Assembly: GCA_028283655.1 (NCBI GenBank)
Contig: JAPWKE010000003.1
Location: forward strand, 1,736,001-1,800,000
Source of the DNA: Acidobacteriaceae bacterium
Lineage (GTDB): Bacteria; Acidobacteriota; Terriglobia; Terriglobales; Acidobacteriaceae
Reading direction: 5' to 3'
DNA: 64,000 bases
In this document: piece after piece, positions 16,942 through 26,200 of the stretch
How the letters are laid out: each line of letters starts with the position of its first letter
Numbering within the stretch: the first letter of the stretch is position 1
Translations under genes and position numbers: made by a program
The notes under the pieces: model-generated
Databases searched by the model: none
What the model was told of the DNA's origin: nothing
What the model saw: the letters and a program-made list of their open reading frames with translations, nothing else

Positions 16942-19073
16942 CGAATCTTATCCAAACGATTCCTTTGGTAAACGAGCGCGACGTCGTCAGCGCACGTCAG
17001 CGCGGGCGCTCGATCGCAGAGCTGCTCGGCTTCGATCATCATGATCAGATACGCATCGCGACCGCCGTCTCGGAGATAGCGCGCAACGCATTCCGCTACG
17101 CTCGCGGCGGAGCCGTAGCCTTTAGCGTAGATCCCTTCCAGCGCATCTTCCGCGTGACCGTCACGGATACCGGCGGCGGCATTCCGCATCTCGATTCCGT
17201 TCTCGGCGGCTCCTATCGCTCGTCGACCGGCATGGGTATGGGCATCCTAGGCACCAAGCGTCTGATGGATGAGTTCACCATCTCACCCACGCCCAGTGGA
17301 ACCACGGTGGTTTTCGGCAAGGCGCTTCCCCTCACCTTACCCATCCTCGACGAGGCTCGACTCAAACGTCTCTCCACCGATCTTGCCCGCCAGCATCCCG
17401 TCACTCCGCTGGACGAGTTGCAGACGCAGAACCGAGAGCTCCTCAAGACGCTGAATGAACTGCGCGAGCGCAAGGAAGAGCTCGTGCTCATCAACAGCGA
17501 GCTCGAAGACACCAACCGCGGCGTCGTCGCTCTTTATGCAGAACTCGACGAACGCGCGGATTATTTGCGTCGCGCCTCGGAGTTGAAAAGCAGTTTCCTC
17601 TCAAACATGTCGCATGAGTTCCGCACGCCGTTGAACTCCATGCTCGCGCTGACGCGCATGCTGCTTGACTGCATGGATGGCGAACTCAATTCGGAGCAAG
17701 AGCAGCAGGTCCGCTTCATCCAGAAGTCCGCCAAAGAACTCTCCGAGATGGTCGACGACCTGCTGGATATCGCCAAGGTTGAAGCAGGAAGGCTGGAAGT
17801 GAAAGCACGCAGCTTTGACGTACCGGACCTCTTCGGCGCGCTGCGCGGCATGCTCAAACCGCTACTCGCGGATAGCTCGCTGAATCTGGTCTTCGAAGTA
17901 AGCGAAGACCTTCCCGAGATGTTTACCGATGAGCAGAAGGTCTCGCAGGTCCTGCGCAACTTCATCTCGAACGCTATCAAATTCACTCCACGCGGCGAGG
18001 TTCGCGTCACCGCTCGCTCTCTCGGTTCTTTCGTTGAATTTGCGGTCAGCGACACCGGCATCGGCATCTCCGAATCGGATCAGCGCGTGATCTTCGAAGA
18101 GTTCGCGCAGATTGAAAGTTCCATGCAGCGACGCGTGAAAGGCACGGGCCTCGGCCTGCCGCTTTCGCGCAAGCTGGCCGAACTCCTCGGCGGTGCAGTG
18201 GAAGTCCGCAGCACCGTTGGCGAAGGCTCTACCTTCGCCTTGAGCATCCCTGCGAAGTACGAGAGTTCAGCTCCGCTCGCGGAGTCCTCCTGGCCGGAGT
18301 TCGATCCTGCGCAAAAAGTTATTCTCATCCTTGAGGACAACAGCGAAACGGCCTTCATCTACCGCCGCTATCTCGAGGCGGCAGGATTCCAGACCCATCT
18401 CGTGGCCGCCATCTCCGAAGCTCGCAAGTTCCTCACGCGAGTGCGCCCGGATGCGATCATCCTCGACCTCCTCCTGCGCGGCGAAACGTCCTGGGACTTC
18501 CTTCGCGAGCTGAAATCTGTTGAAAACCCCATCCCCGTACTCGTCATGAGCGTGACCGATGACGAACGCAAGATCTTCGGTCTTGGCGCGGACGATTACC
18601 TCACCAAGCCTTTCCAGCCCGAGGCGATGGTCGATTCGATCGTCAAACTCACCTCTCAGATCGAGCGCGTGCGCGTGCTGATGATCGACGATAACGAAGT
18701 CTCACGCTATCTACTCCGCGGCCACATCCCCGAAGCGGGGTACGAAGTGTTCGAAGCTCGTGAGGGCCGCGAAGGAATCAAAATGGCACACGAACTGAAG
18801 CCTGCGATCATCTTCCTCGATTACTACATGCCCGACCTCAACGGGCTCGAGGTGCTGAAAGATCTTCGTAGCACGCCGGAACTCCGCGAGATTCCGGTCG
18901 TTCTCCACTCCACCAAGGCGCTCGATGCAGAGGAGCTGGCCTTCTTCCGGGAGAATACGATTGCAATTTTCCCGAAGCAGTCCCTAACTTTGCCTGATTC
19001 TGCGCTGCGCGTACGTGAACTTCTGCTCACACTTGCATCTCATGTAAGCAGGAACACTATTGCCCATGCCTGA
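16938..19073 (+). CDS. RsbT-like ATPase fused to hybrid histidine kinase with two receivers
   Basis: 711 residues with an unusual order. An N-terminal RsbT-like GHKL domain (about 1-130; AVSEIARNAFRYARGG, TDTGGGIPHLDSVLGG, GMGMGILGTKRLMDEF) is followed by a coiled coil (about 150-205). A HisKA domain has its His in MSHEFRTPLNSML near residue 225. A second ATPase domain (about 330-440; NAIKFTPRGEV, GTGLGLPLSRKLAELLGG) follows. Two receivers come next, with phosphoacceptor Asp near 509 (IILDLLLRGETSW) and near 627 (FLDYYMPDLNGLEVL). No membrane segment, so cytoplasmic. It would join stressosome release to a phosphorelay. The stop overlaps the next gene. Confidence 0.9.
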   Translation: MTNLIQTIPLVNERDVVSARQRGRSIAELLGFDHHDQIRIATAVSEIARNAFRYARGGAVAFSVDPFQRIFRVTVTDTGGGIPHLDSVLGGSYRSSTGMGMGILGTKRLMDEFTISPTPSGTTVVFGKALPLTLPILDEARLKRLSTDLARQHPVTPLDELQTQNRELLKTLNELRERKEELVLINSELEDTNRGVVALYAELDERADYLRRASELKSSFLSNMSHEFRTPLNSMLALTRMLLDCMDGELNSEQEQQVRFIQKSAKELSEMVDDLLDIAKVEAGRLEVKARSFDVPDLFGALRGMLKPLLADSSLNLVFEVSEDLPEMFTDEQKVSQVLRNFISNAIKFTPRGEVRVTARSLGSFVEFAVSDTGIGISESDQRVIFEEFAQIESSMQRRVKGTGLGLPLSRKLAELLGGAVEVRSTVGEGSTFALSIPAKYESSAPLAESSWPEFDPAQKVILILEDNSETAFIYRRYLEAAGFQTHLVAAISEARKFLTRVRPDAIILDLLLRGETSWDFLRELKSVENPIPVLVMSVTDDERKIFGLGADDYLTKPFQPEAMVDSIVKLTSQIERVRVLMIDDNEVSRYLLRGHIPEAGYEVFEAREGREGIKMAHELKPAIIFLDYYMPDLNGLEVLKDLRSTPELREIPVVLHSTKALDAEELAFFRENTIAIFPKQSLTLPDSALRVRELLLTLASHVSRNTIAHA

Positions 19074-20520
19074 AACCTCCGCCGCGCGCATTCTCATAAT
19101 CGACGACCAGGAAGCCACTCGCTACATATTGCGTCGTATCCTTGCGCGCGCGGGCTACGAGGTCATCGAAGCATGCACGGGCGCTGAAGGTCTCGAAGCA
19201 GCGATGGCCTTCCCCGACGTTATCCTTGCCGACGTCAAACTTCCCGATATGCTCGGCTACGAAGTCAGCCGCCGACTGCGCGCCAACCCCGCAACCGTCA
19301 GCATCCCGATCGTGCAGATCTCAGCTTCGTTCACAACGGACGAGAGCCGCGTTCAGGCGCTTGAAGGCGGTGCCGACACCTATCTCACGCAGCCTGTGGA
19401 ACCCGCAGTTTTGCTCGCGCAGGTCAGTGCCCTGCTTCGCCTGCGCCGTGCGGAATCGCTCTCAAGCCTTGCGGCTCGCGAATGGCAAGCCACCTTTGAC
19501 GCGATGAGTGAAGGCCTCGCACTGGTCGATTCAACCGGCATCCTTATGCGCGCCAATCGCGCGTTCCTCGAACTCCTGCATTTCGTTCCCTCCGAAATTG
19601 AAGGCAGAGCGATTGCAGAGGTCTTCGAATCTCGCTTCAGCATCTCGTTCGCCGAATTCCTTACTCGCAGCGCCTCGAGTTCTGTAGAGCTTTCGAGCGG
19701 CACCTGCTGGCTTCGCCTCAGCTACGACCGCCTGCAAGGGGACCCACGGAATGAGACGGGCTCTGTCCTGCTGCTCGCCGACATTACGGATTACAAGAAG
19801 CTTCAGGAGACCGTACGGCACAGCGAACGCCTCGCTGCGACCGGCCGACTGGCGCACATCATCGCGCACGAGATCAACAATCCTCTCGAAGCGCTTTCCA
19901 ACCTGCTGTACCTGGTGCAGAACAACACACCGACCACCAACCCATCTTACGAATTCGTGGAACAGGCCTCGGCAGAGTTGAAACGAATCAGCGAGATCAC
20001 CAAGCAGATACTCGCCTATCATCGTGAGTCCAAACGCCCTATCCCCACCCCAGCGAACGAACTGCTTGAGGGGACAGTGGCCATGTTCCGCGCGCAGATG
20101 CTCAGCAACCGAATCAAACTGCTCTCCGAAATCCGTTGCACGGCCATGGTCTCTGTACATCCGGGTGAAATTCGCCAAGTCTTCGGAAACCTCATCTCCA
20201 ATTCTCTGGATGCGATGGGCACGCACGATGGCCATTTGCGCATTCGCTGCGCGAACGCGTCTGACACGCAGTCGGGCGCTCGTGGAGTACGCTTCACCTT
20301 CAGTGACAACGGCGCAGGAATCCCGCCGAATGTTCTCCCTCGAATCTTTGAGGCCTTTTACACGACGAAGGATTTGGAAGGCTCAGGAATCGGGCTTTGG
20401 CTCAGCTCCGAAATCCTCGAAAAGCACCACGGCCACATGAAGATCCGCACCCGCACGGAGGGCCCGTATCGCGGCACCCTCTTCTCTATTTTTATCCCGA
20501 TGTCTGGATCCCTGCCCTAG
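19066..20520 (+). CDS. Receiver-PAS-histidine kinase
   Basis: About 484 residues: a receiver domain (1-125; Asp near 55 in VILADVKLPDMLGYEVSRRL), a PAS-like domain (about 145-245) and a HisKA domain with His near 268 (GRLAHIIAHEINNPLEALSN). The ATPase domain has NLISNSLDAMG, FSDNGAGIP and EGSGIGLWLSSEILEKHHG. Start ATG 19066; an in-frame TTG at 19060 sits at better distance from AGGA (19050-19053), so two residues more are possible. Last gene of the Rsb operon. No output DNA-binding domain is encoded here, so the final target must be elsewhere. Confidence 0.87.
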   Translation: MPETSAARILIIDDQEATRYILRRILARAGYEVIEACTGAEGLEAAMAFPDVILADVKLPDMLGYEVSRRLRANPATVSIPIVQISASFTTDESRVQALEGGADTYLTQPVEPAVLLAQVSALLRLRRAESLSSLAAREWQATFDAMSEGLALVDSTGILMRANRAFLELLHFVPSEIEGRAIAEVFESRFSISFAEFLTRSASSSVELSSGTCWLRLSYDRLQGDPRNETGSVLLLADITDYKKLQETVRHSERLAATGRLAHIIAHEINNPLEALSNLLYLVQNNTPTTNPSYEFVEQASAELKRISEITKQILAYHRESKRPIPTPANELLEGTVAMFRAQMLSNRIKLLSEIRCTAMVSVHPGEIRQVFGNLISNSLDAMGTHDGHLRIRCANASDTQSGARGVRFTFSDNGAGIPPNVLPRIFEAFYTTKDLEGSGIGLWLSSEILEKHHGHMKIRTRTEGPYRGTLFSIFIPMSGSLP

Positions 20521-21304
20521 AGACAACTCTTGGTTTCGATTGCGCTGTTAACGACAAATCATTGAGTCACAACAGATCCGCAGCGAATAGAAATTGTGCG
20601 AAAGAGAGAGGGGTTATAGCGACATGGTTTTGCGGCGAACGGTAGAAAGAGGGCAATCAGCCTGCCGTGATCGTGAGCGCGATTGCTGCTTCGCAGGAGA
20701 AGCCGCCCATCGTGGCGCGCCACGATGTCTGAGGATATCCAAAGCCCAAGCCCCGAACCACCGATTCCCTTCGTCGTGTAGAACGCTTAAAAGACCTGCT
20801 CTTTGACTTAGCACTCATTCCTACCCGTATCCGCGACGGTGAGTATTCGACCTTTGCGCTCCGTACGCCAAGACAAAACGAACGAAACGTGGAAAACTAG
20901 TATGCCCCTCAGATCACGATATGCGGGCAGACCCCGATTCGTTGGTTATGCTCGCACGGCGAGAGCTAGATGCCATTCTTGAACGGGTCCGCGATTATCC
21001 ATGCCCAGTCATAAAAGCCGACGGCCGCCGCAATGAGCAGTGCCAAGAACCACCATAGCCATCAGTTTGGCGTCGCATCCACCAATCATAGCGCTGGTGC
21101 TACGCATGGCTAACCGCGCGTTATCCGGGTATCTCCATGTGTCCTAGAATGCTCGCGTACCGAAGGCCGGGGGCGCGCTGGTTTGTGGGAATCCTCGGGG
21201 TACGGGTGTTTAATGGCGGAGCCTGTTTCAACCCCAGCGCGCCATCGGCAGCGCGGGCCGTACCGGTGCCGTACAGAGTGGCTGTGCCATATCGCTACCG
21301 TTTA
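20521..21304. other. Non-coding stretch with a palindrome, before attachment repeat 2
   Basis: No credible gene. It holds a perfect 20-bp palindrome CATCGTGGCGCGCCACGATG (20708-20727), a 43-bp repeat shared with the right end of the satellite (20915-20957), and sequence near 21190-21260 weakly resembling 31310-31370. It probably contains the right end of an older integrated element. Confidence 0.5.
20915..20957 (+). repeat. 43-bp element-end repeat, left copy
   Basis: It begins CACGATATGCGGG, contains ACCCCGATT and ends ATGCTCGCAC. By my count it is identical to 31230-31272 at 34 of 43 positions, with no gap. Each copy lies a few hundred bases to the left of a tRNA-derived repeat, in the same orientation. 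Confidence 0.7.
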
Positions 21305-21364
21305 AAGTTGTTGATTTTGTTGTCATCCCAGACGGGATTTGAACCCGCGTTACCGCCGTGAAAG
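21305..21364 (-). repeat. tRNA-Glu-derived attachment repeat, copy 2 (left end of satellite)
   Basis: On the minus strand it reads CTTTCACGGCGGTAACGCGG, then GTTCAAATCCCG. This is the 3' half of a tRNA-Glu from the TTC anticodon loop through the T-arm, with a degraded acceptor end. The tRNA 5' half is absent to the right. It matches 31425-31484 over about 60 bp, including the non-tRNA flank AAGTTGTTGATTTT. Taken as the left boundary of the integrase-bearing element. Confidence 0.75.
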
Positions 21365-21530
21365 AATGATACGCAGCGCCAAAGGGGACATGCAACCAAG
21401 ACCCAATAAAACGATATGGCGCAGTCAATACAAGCATTTGGAGCCATCTCAATGGTTTTTCACTTCCACTCGTTTTCGCTTGCATTCGCACCCCTATATT
21501 CGGTATCTATTCGGTACGGAGATTTCCCCA

Positions 21531-22913
21531 ATGCCCCGAGTATCCGAACACTCTGCAACCGAACTAGGTAGCCGCACTGCCCGCCAGCGTCTTCCGATCC
21601 GTCGCAATCCGTACTTTGCTCATCTCGACAATGGCTTGTCGCTCGGCTATCGCCGCGCTTCGACCGGAGGAACATGGGTCGCCCGGCGCGTCTCTCAGTC
21701 GAAAGTCGAAGCTGGCGCTATCGGCAGCGCTCGCTACGAGGAACACGCGCTCGGAGCCGCGAACGATGCAATAGAGAGCGTCGGCATGAGCTTCCAGCAG
21801 GCCAAGAAGGAAGCAGAAGACTGGTTGGCCGGGGAAACCCTCAATGAAGCTCACGGAGTCGTCAGAGGCTCTTATTCGGTCGCTGAGGCGATGGAGGACT
21901 ACCTAAAGGAACGCGAGCGCCAGAAGCGTAAGACGCTCTACTCCACGCGCGTCACGGTGAAGGCGCATATCCTGCCCACTCTGGGCAAGATTGAACTCTC
22001 GAAGCTCACGCATGGCCGGGTGAAGGCATGGCGCGATGCGCTGGCCGATGCCGCGCCGCGTGTCCGTAGTGGCTACAAGAAAGAGCGCGTCATGGTTTCG
22101 CGCAACGTCAAAGGCACGATCAAACGCCAATACCGCGAGCGCATCGTGCGTGATGAACACGGCAAGCCCATCCCGCTTGCTCCGTCATTCAAGGAATACG
22201 ATCCGAGCGATATGGACGCTCTACGCAAAGGGCAAGCTACAGCCAACCGCATTCTTGCCATCCTCAAGGCCGGATTGAACCACGCTCACACGGAAACCAA
22301 GCGCGTGGCGACCAAGGCAGCATGGGAGACGGTCAAACCGTTCCGCAAGGTGGACGTGGCGAAGATTCGTTTCCTCACACAAGCGGAGATTAGAAGCCTG
22401 TTGGAGCATTGCGAACCGGCGGATTTCAAGCGTTTGGTGCAAGGTGCATTGTTGACAGGTTGCCGCTATGGTGAGCTTGCACGAATGCGTGTCTCTGACT
22501 TCGACGCGGTGAATCATACCGTGTTCGTAGCCATCAGCAAGAACGGTGAATCACGCCACGTTGAACTGAATGATGAAGGCATCGCGTTCTTCATCGCCCT
22601 AACGGATGGACGCGAACCGCGCGAACATCTCTTCATCAAGGACAACGGCAAAGCATGGGGTAAGTCGGAACAAAAGCCGCTGATGGATGCGGCTTGCGAA
22701 GCGGCTGGGCTGGAAGGCGTGACGTTTCATATCGTCCGTCATTCCTATGCGTCACACTTGGCGATGAACCTAACGCCCATGAGCGTGATTGCTCAACAGT
22801 TAGGACACAAGGACACGCGAGTCACAGAGAAGCACTACGCGCACTTGGGACGGGCATTTGTCCGTGACACCATCAGGACGAACTTGCCTAGCTTTGGCCT
22901 AAGCGCTTCATAG
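21531..22913 (+). CDS. int: Tyrosine site-specific integrase
   Basis: 460 residues from ATG 21531; upstream in-frame codons run into the attachment repeat and look non-coding. The N-terminal part has an arm-binding-like domain. A core-binding SAM-like domain (about 115-170, VAEAMEDYLKERERQKR) follows. The catalytic domain has box I Arg in GALLTGCRYGELARMR, His and Arg in HIVRHSYASHLAM, and LGHKDTRVTEKHYAHLGRAF with the nucleophilic Tyr. It would cut and rejoin DNA at the tRNA-Glu repeat that lies 166 bp upstream. A strong hairpin terminator follows. Confidence 0.93.
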   Translation: MPRVSEHSATELGSRTARQRLPIRRNPYFAHLDNGLSLGYRRASTGGTWVARRVSQSKVEAGAIGSARYEEHALGAANDAIESVGMSFQQAKKEAEDWLAGETLNEAHGVVRGSYSVAEAMEDYLKERERQKRKTLYSTRVTVKAHILPTLGKIELSKLTHGRVKAWRDALADAAPRVRSGYKKERVMVSRNVKGTIKRQYRERIVRDEHGKPIPLAPSFKEYDPSDMDALRKGQATANRILAILKAGLNHAHTETKRVATKAAWETVKPFRKVDVAKIRFLTQAEIRSLLEHCEPADFKRLVQGALLTGCRYGELARMRVSDFDAVNHTVFVAISKNGESRHVELNDEGIAFFIALTDGREPREHLFIKDNGKAWGKSEQKPLMDAACEAAGLEGVTFHIVRHSYASHLAMNLTPMSVIAQQLGHKDTRVTEKHYAHLGRAFVRDTIRTNLPSFGLSAS

Positions 22914-22961
22914 CCAGCGGTACGGGTATGTCCGCATATAGCAACTTCATATAGTGATGAC

Positions 22962-22988
22962 AAAGCCATGCTTTCGAGCATGGCTTTT
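22962..22988 (+). terminator. Integrase terminator
   Basis: Perfect 11-bp stem AAAGCCATGCT / AGCATGGCTTT with a stable TTCG tetraloop and a trailing T-run, 49 bp after the integrase stop. The A-tract in front makes it potentially bidirectional. Confidence 0.88.
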
Positions 22989-23111
22989 CTGCGTCTATAC
23001 GCATTTGCAGAATCGCTGAAACGACAACAAAACGATTCCTGCCCATTGGGTCGTCATGCTTTTTACAGCGCGACCAATGCGGAAACGCGGCCCTCCCCCG
23101 GTTCCCACGAT

Positions 23112-23334
23112 CCGAAGATGACACACGTTCTCTATTACCCTGTACCTTCAGCATCTTCGGTATCTTCGAACATACCCAAGCCTCGAAGATGCCCAAAAGA
23201 AGATACTCATAAAACCCCTTGTTATTTACGAAGATACTCAAGATAACTTGTAATACGGAAGCGTCTCAAAACGACCCCTCAGAGCAGCCTCGAAGATGCC
23301 CAAGCACGACCGCCCGGCCTGCGAAGATGCCCAA
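23112..23334. repeat. Iteron-like array, putative replication origin of the satellite
   Basis: At least eight copies of a GAAGATR-centred motif. Best copies CGAAGATGCCCAA at 23184-23196, 23291-23303 and 23322-23334; CGAAGATACTCA at 23229-23240; GAAGATACTCA at 23199-23209; CGAAGATGAC at 23113-23122; inverted copies at 23151-23159 and 23161-23168. Consensus CGAAGATRCYCAA. The array lies between the integrase terminator and the 3' end of the PrimPol-ATPase gene. Directly repeated sites next to a replicase gene are typical of Rep-bound origins. Confidence 0.65.
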
Positions 23335-23336
23335 CC

Positions 23337-25397
23337 TCACTGAATGTACGGAATCGCCGGAACAACCGGTATCTGCAATTTCAGCAGGTCATTAGGCAGT
23401 TGCCAATGCCAGCCACCGGCCATGCCATTCTTGCGTGGCTCAATGCCTAGCTTGTCCTTCGCACGTCGCAGCGTGTTTGCAGAGATGCTGTGAAGTTCTC
23501 GCGCATGTTCCATTAGCTCCCTCTGCGGGACAGGACCATGCGCCAGCGATTCGAGCAGGAAGCGTTCGGCCTTGCCCAGCTGCGTGTTGTCCTTCGATAG
23601 CCCTTCCTCGACCTCTGCCAGAATGGAGCGGGACGAACCTTCCAGCGCATCGCCCCAGACTATGCGCGATGCAGTGATCCCGTTAGCCAATGCCACCTGT
23701 TCGATGATGTAACTGAAGCCCCCTGTGTCTGGACTATTGTTCGACTTGGCGCGAGTGAATACACGCCTGTCAGAATCCTCTTCCTTTGCCGCTGCCCAAA
23801 CCATGCGAGCGAACGCGGCGAACGCCTGCGAGCCAATCACACGATCCGCCGAGTTGCGGCCTGCCGTTCCCTTGGCGAAGTGCGTGATGCCGAGGACGGC
23901 GCAATTCATTTCGGCGGCGAAGTCCACAATCGTTTGCAATCCGCGTCGTACATCATTGGCTTTGTGCATGTCGCCTTGTACCGCCGTCACAATCGGGTCA
24001 ATGATGAGAAGCGACACGCCGCCTATACTGGCAACTGCCGAGCGCAAGGCGTCAATGTCGCAGGATGGATCGAACGCTTGGCGCTGGCCATTCTCATCTA
24101 CGGCACCAGAAATAATGCTGCAACGTGCGCTGTCTGCTCCCATCGCCATGAGGCGCGGCTTGATCGTGTCTGCCGGGTCATCCTCACTACTCCAGATGAT
24201 TACGTTCCCGTGGCGATTGCACAGCGTTCCATCTGGCCACTGTCCAGCCGTCGCGATGGTCGCGGCGAGGCTAAACGCGATGGTCGATTTCCCTGTACCG
24301 CCGTCACCAGCCAAGAGTGTGAGCTTGCCTTTCGGCAGGTAACCATCCCATAGCCATTCGATTGGTTTGGCTTCGATCTCCGCCATGCTGGTGAGTTCTA
24401 CGCCCCGTTTCGTCCTGGCCTTGTCCTTGCCCTGCTTCAATGGGACGGAATCAATGCCGCTCAGGTCGATCCCTGATCCTCCCTGCGACGGCAGAGCGCG
24501 AGGCTTGCCGATACCGGCATTGATCCCGCTTTTGATGGTGGCGCGTGTCTGCGCTTCGCCATGCTTCGATACATGGCCATTCGCAATGCTGGCTTCGAAC
24601 AGCGCATTGGCTACGGCGGCAAGATCAAGCGAGCCATTACCGATGATCGTCCCCATGCTATGAGCGGCTGTGTTGAGTGCCGCGTTGCGACCATTGCCGG
24701 GTTTAAGCATAGACAATCTCGTTACTTCTGCCTGCAATGCGGCGCTGGCATACTCTCGGTCGCTATCGCTAATTTCGATCATGCCCGCTTTCTGTTCCTC
24801 AGACGCCGCAAGAGGCGTCGGGGGTATCGCGGCAACCTCTGCCCCCAGCAACGCAGCAGCGGACGCAACAAAGGCCGCTACAGCTTCAGGGGTGACGACC
24901 GGAGCCTTGGAAAGTGGGAACGTAGAAGGATCGTGTCCACCTTCCCATTCGTAAGGCACTCCGCTTGTATGGTTGCCGAAGGCCACGAACTGCTGACCGT
25001 AGCCAAGGATTTCGACCTTACCCATATCGCTATTGATCGTCTGCTTACGCGGCTCGCCCTCAGCCGCTCGGTATAGCAGCAAGCAACGCGCACTGTTAGC
25101 ACGGGTGCGCCGTGGAGCTAGGCCGAGATGCTGACGCGCAAGCGTTAGGATGCTGGCGGCAATGGTTGGATCGTCTGCATCTATGTCCACGACGACCAAA
25201 CCATCACACAAGATGCCGGTAGAGAGCGCCTGTGCATTTGGCCATTGATTAGCAGCTTCAGGAACGGGCTGACGCGCTCTCGCAACCCAACCCATTCCCA
25301 TAGGCCGCTTGTCATCGGTAATGACAGCGATTGGACGAAAGCCGTTCGCCCAAAGCCGCTTTCGTAGTGTGTCTACAACAAAGGGACTGCTTGCCAT
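23337..25397 (-). CDS. PrimPol domain plus RepA/RecA-like ATPase (satellite replicase)
   Basis: 686 residues. The N-terminal PrimPol (bifunctional primase/polymerase) domain covers about 5-180, with LVVVDIDADDP as the metal-binding acidic motif and a downstream GKVEILGYGQQFVAFGNH. A RecA/RepA-type ATPase (about 340-560) has Walker A LLAGDGGTGKSTIAF near residue 360 and Walker B LLIIDPIVTAV near 470. A C-terminal winged-helix-like part (about 610-675; SANTLRRAKDKLGIEPRKNG) follows. It likely primes and unwinds at the adjacent repeat array. Phage satellites and integrative plasmids carry the same primase-helicase class. Two bases separate it from the upstream gene. Confidence 0.85.
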   Translation of the reverse strand: MASSPFVVDTLRKRLWANGFRPIAVITDDKRPMGMGWVARARQPVPEAANQWPNAQALSTGILCDGLVVVDIDADDPTIAASILTLARQHLGLAPRRTRANSARCLLLYRAAEGEPRKQTINSDMGKVEILGYGQQFVAFGNHTSGVPYEWEGGHDPSTFPLSKAPVVTPEAVAAFVASAAALLGAEVAAIPPTPLAASEEQKAGMIEISDSDREYASAALQAEVTRLSMLKPGNGRNAALNTAAHSMGTIIGNGSLDLAAVANALFEASIANGHVSKHGEAQTRATIKSGINAGIGKPRALPSQGGSGIDLSGIDSVPLKQGKDKARTKRGVELTSMAEIEAKPIEWLWDGYLPKGKLTLLAGDGGTGKSTIAFSLAATIATAGQWPDGTLCNRHGNVIIWSSEDDPADTIKPRLMAMGADSARCSIISGAVDENGQRQAFDPSCDIDALRSAVASIGGVSLLIIDPIVTAVQGDMHKANDVRRGLQTIVDFAAEMNCAVLGITHFAKGTAGRNSADRVIGSQAFAAFARMVWAAAKEEDSDRRVFTRAKSNNSPDTGGFSYIIEQVALANGITASRIVWGDALEGSSRSILAEVEEGLSKDNTQLGKAERFLLESLAHGPVPQRELMEHARELHSISANTLRRAKDKLGIEPRKNGMAGGWHWQLPNDLLKLQIPVVPAIPYIQ

Positions 25398-25399
25398 GA

Positions 25400-25825
25400 T
25401 TAGTGAACCATGTCCTTATCTGAAGTGCCTTGCTTCTGCCCAAGCTCGAACATCATCCACTCGCCAACGTCGATACCTTCGCGGCGAGATTGCTCTGTAA
25501 GCACCTGCCCGATTTCTTCATCGCTTGATAGCTTCTCGCTCCAAAAGCGTCTGCCACGGTAAACAGGGATTGCCAAATGGGTAGCAGCCAACACCTGAAT
25601 GACTAGGACATGGAGAACGGGAACGCCCAACCATTCGCCAATGCTCAGTTGCAAGTCGAACTCATCGGGGATCGCTTCGCGCAGATGCAGACGGCGGCGC
25701 GGGTTGGCTTTGAAGAACTCGGCATCACGCCGTTGTGCTTCGCGGTTTTGCTTGCTGGGCGAATCAACGCGCAGTGCGTTCAGGCTGAAGAGCGGGGGGC
25801 AGAGTTTATAAACGTCGTCAATCAT
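25400..25825 (-). CDS. Hypothetical protein of the satellite replication operon
   Basis: 141 residues, no family recognised. It has a basic stretch near 25-50 (KQNREAQRRDAEFFKANPRRR), a hydrophobic patch LGVPVLHVLVIQVLAATHLA, and an acidic C-terminal half (SDEEIGQVLTEQSRREGIDVGE). It ends 2 bp before the PrimPol-ATPase start and follows the AlpA-like gene by 29 bp, so the three probably form one transcript. Confidence 0.6.
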   Translation of the reverse strand: MIDDVYKLCPPLFSLNALRVDSPSKQNREAQRRDAEFFKANPRRRLHLREAIPDEFDLQLSIGEWLGVPVLHVLVIQVLAATHLAIPVYRGRRFWSEKLSSDEEIGQVLTEQSRREGIDVGEWMMFELGQKQGTSDKDMVH

Positions 25826-25854
25826 GGCGTGTCCTTATGAGTGGTCTGGTGTAG

Positions 25855-26070
25855 TTACTGCTTGGCTGTGAGTTGTCCGGTTGGTTGGCTGGTTATGAAG
25901 TTCCGCAAACTGGCGTAGTCCACTAACCGGCGTTTGCCGAGTTTGTAAGAAGCCACGCTTCCATCTGCCAGCAATTCATAGAAGAATGTCTGGCCGATGC
26001 CCGTTAGCTTCAATGCCTCTTCAACCGTGATGGTTATTGGCGTTTTGATATGGCTTGCTAGGTGATTCAT
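25855..26070 (-). CDS. AlpA/excisionase-like helix-turn-helix protein
   Basis: 71 residues from the ATG at 26070; an upstream in-frame extension lacks coding character. The MerR-type excisionase fold reads TITVEEALKLTGIGQTFFYE, then LLADGSVASYKLGKRRLVDY with the wing, and ends in a short Gln/Thr tail. Such proteins direct excision or activate the replication operon in phage satellites. It is the first gene of the minus-strand replication operon and is divergent from 26201. Confidence 0.82.
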   Translation of the reverse strand: MNHLASHIKTPITITVEEALKLTGIGQTFFYELLADGSVASYKLGKRRLVDYASLRNFITSQPTGQLTAKQ

Positions 26071-26200
26071 GCTGTAACTCCGTAGGGTTTCGAGTCCGTC
26101 CGTAGAGGACTTGGGCGACGGTAACGGCACCCTCAAAATATGTCAACATTTTTCTTGCAGAAAATTTGCACTTGGGTTATTTTGCAGTCGGGAGATACCG
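26071..26200. promoter_or_regulatory. Divergent control region between alpA-like and RHH-like genes
   Basis: A 130-bp AT-richer stretch than its surroundings. It contains TGCAGAAAATTTGCA (26156-26170), a partial inverted repeat, and a related TTTTGCAG near 26180. It must carry promoters in both directions. The symmetric site is a candidate operator for either flanking small DNA-binding protein; no direct evidence for which. Confidence 0.45.

Noticed and set aside
23100-23336. CRISPR array
   Set aside because: The repeated units are about 13 bp with irregular spacing and occur in both orientations, unlike CRISPR repeats; an iteron array fits better.
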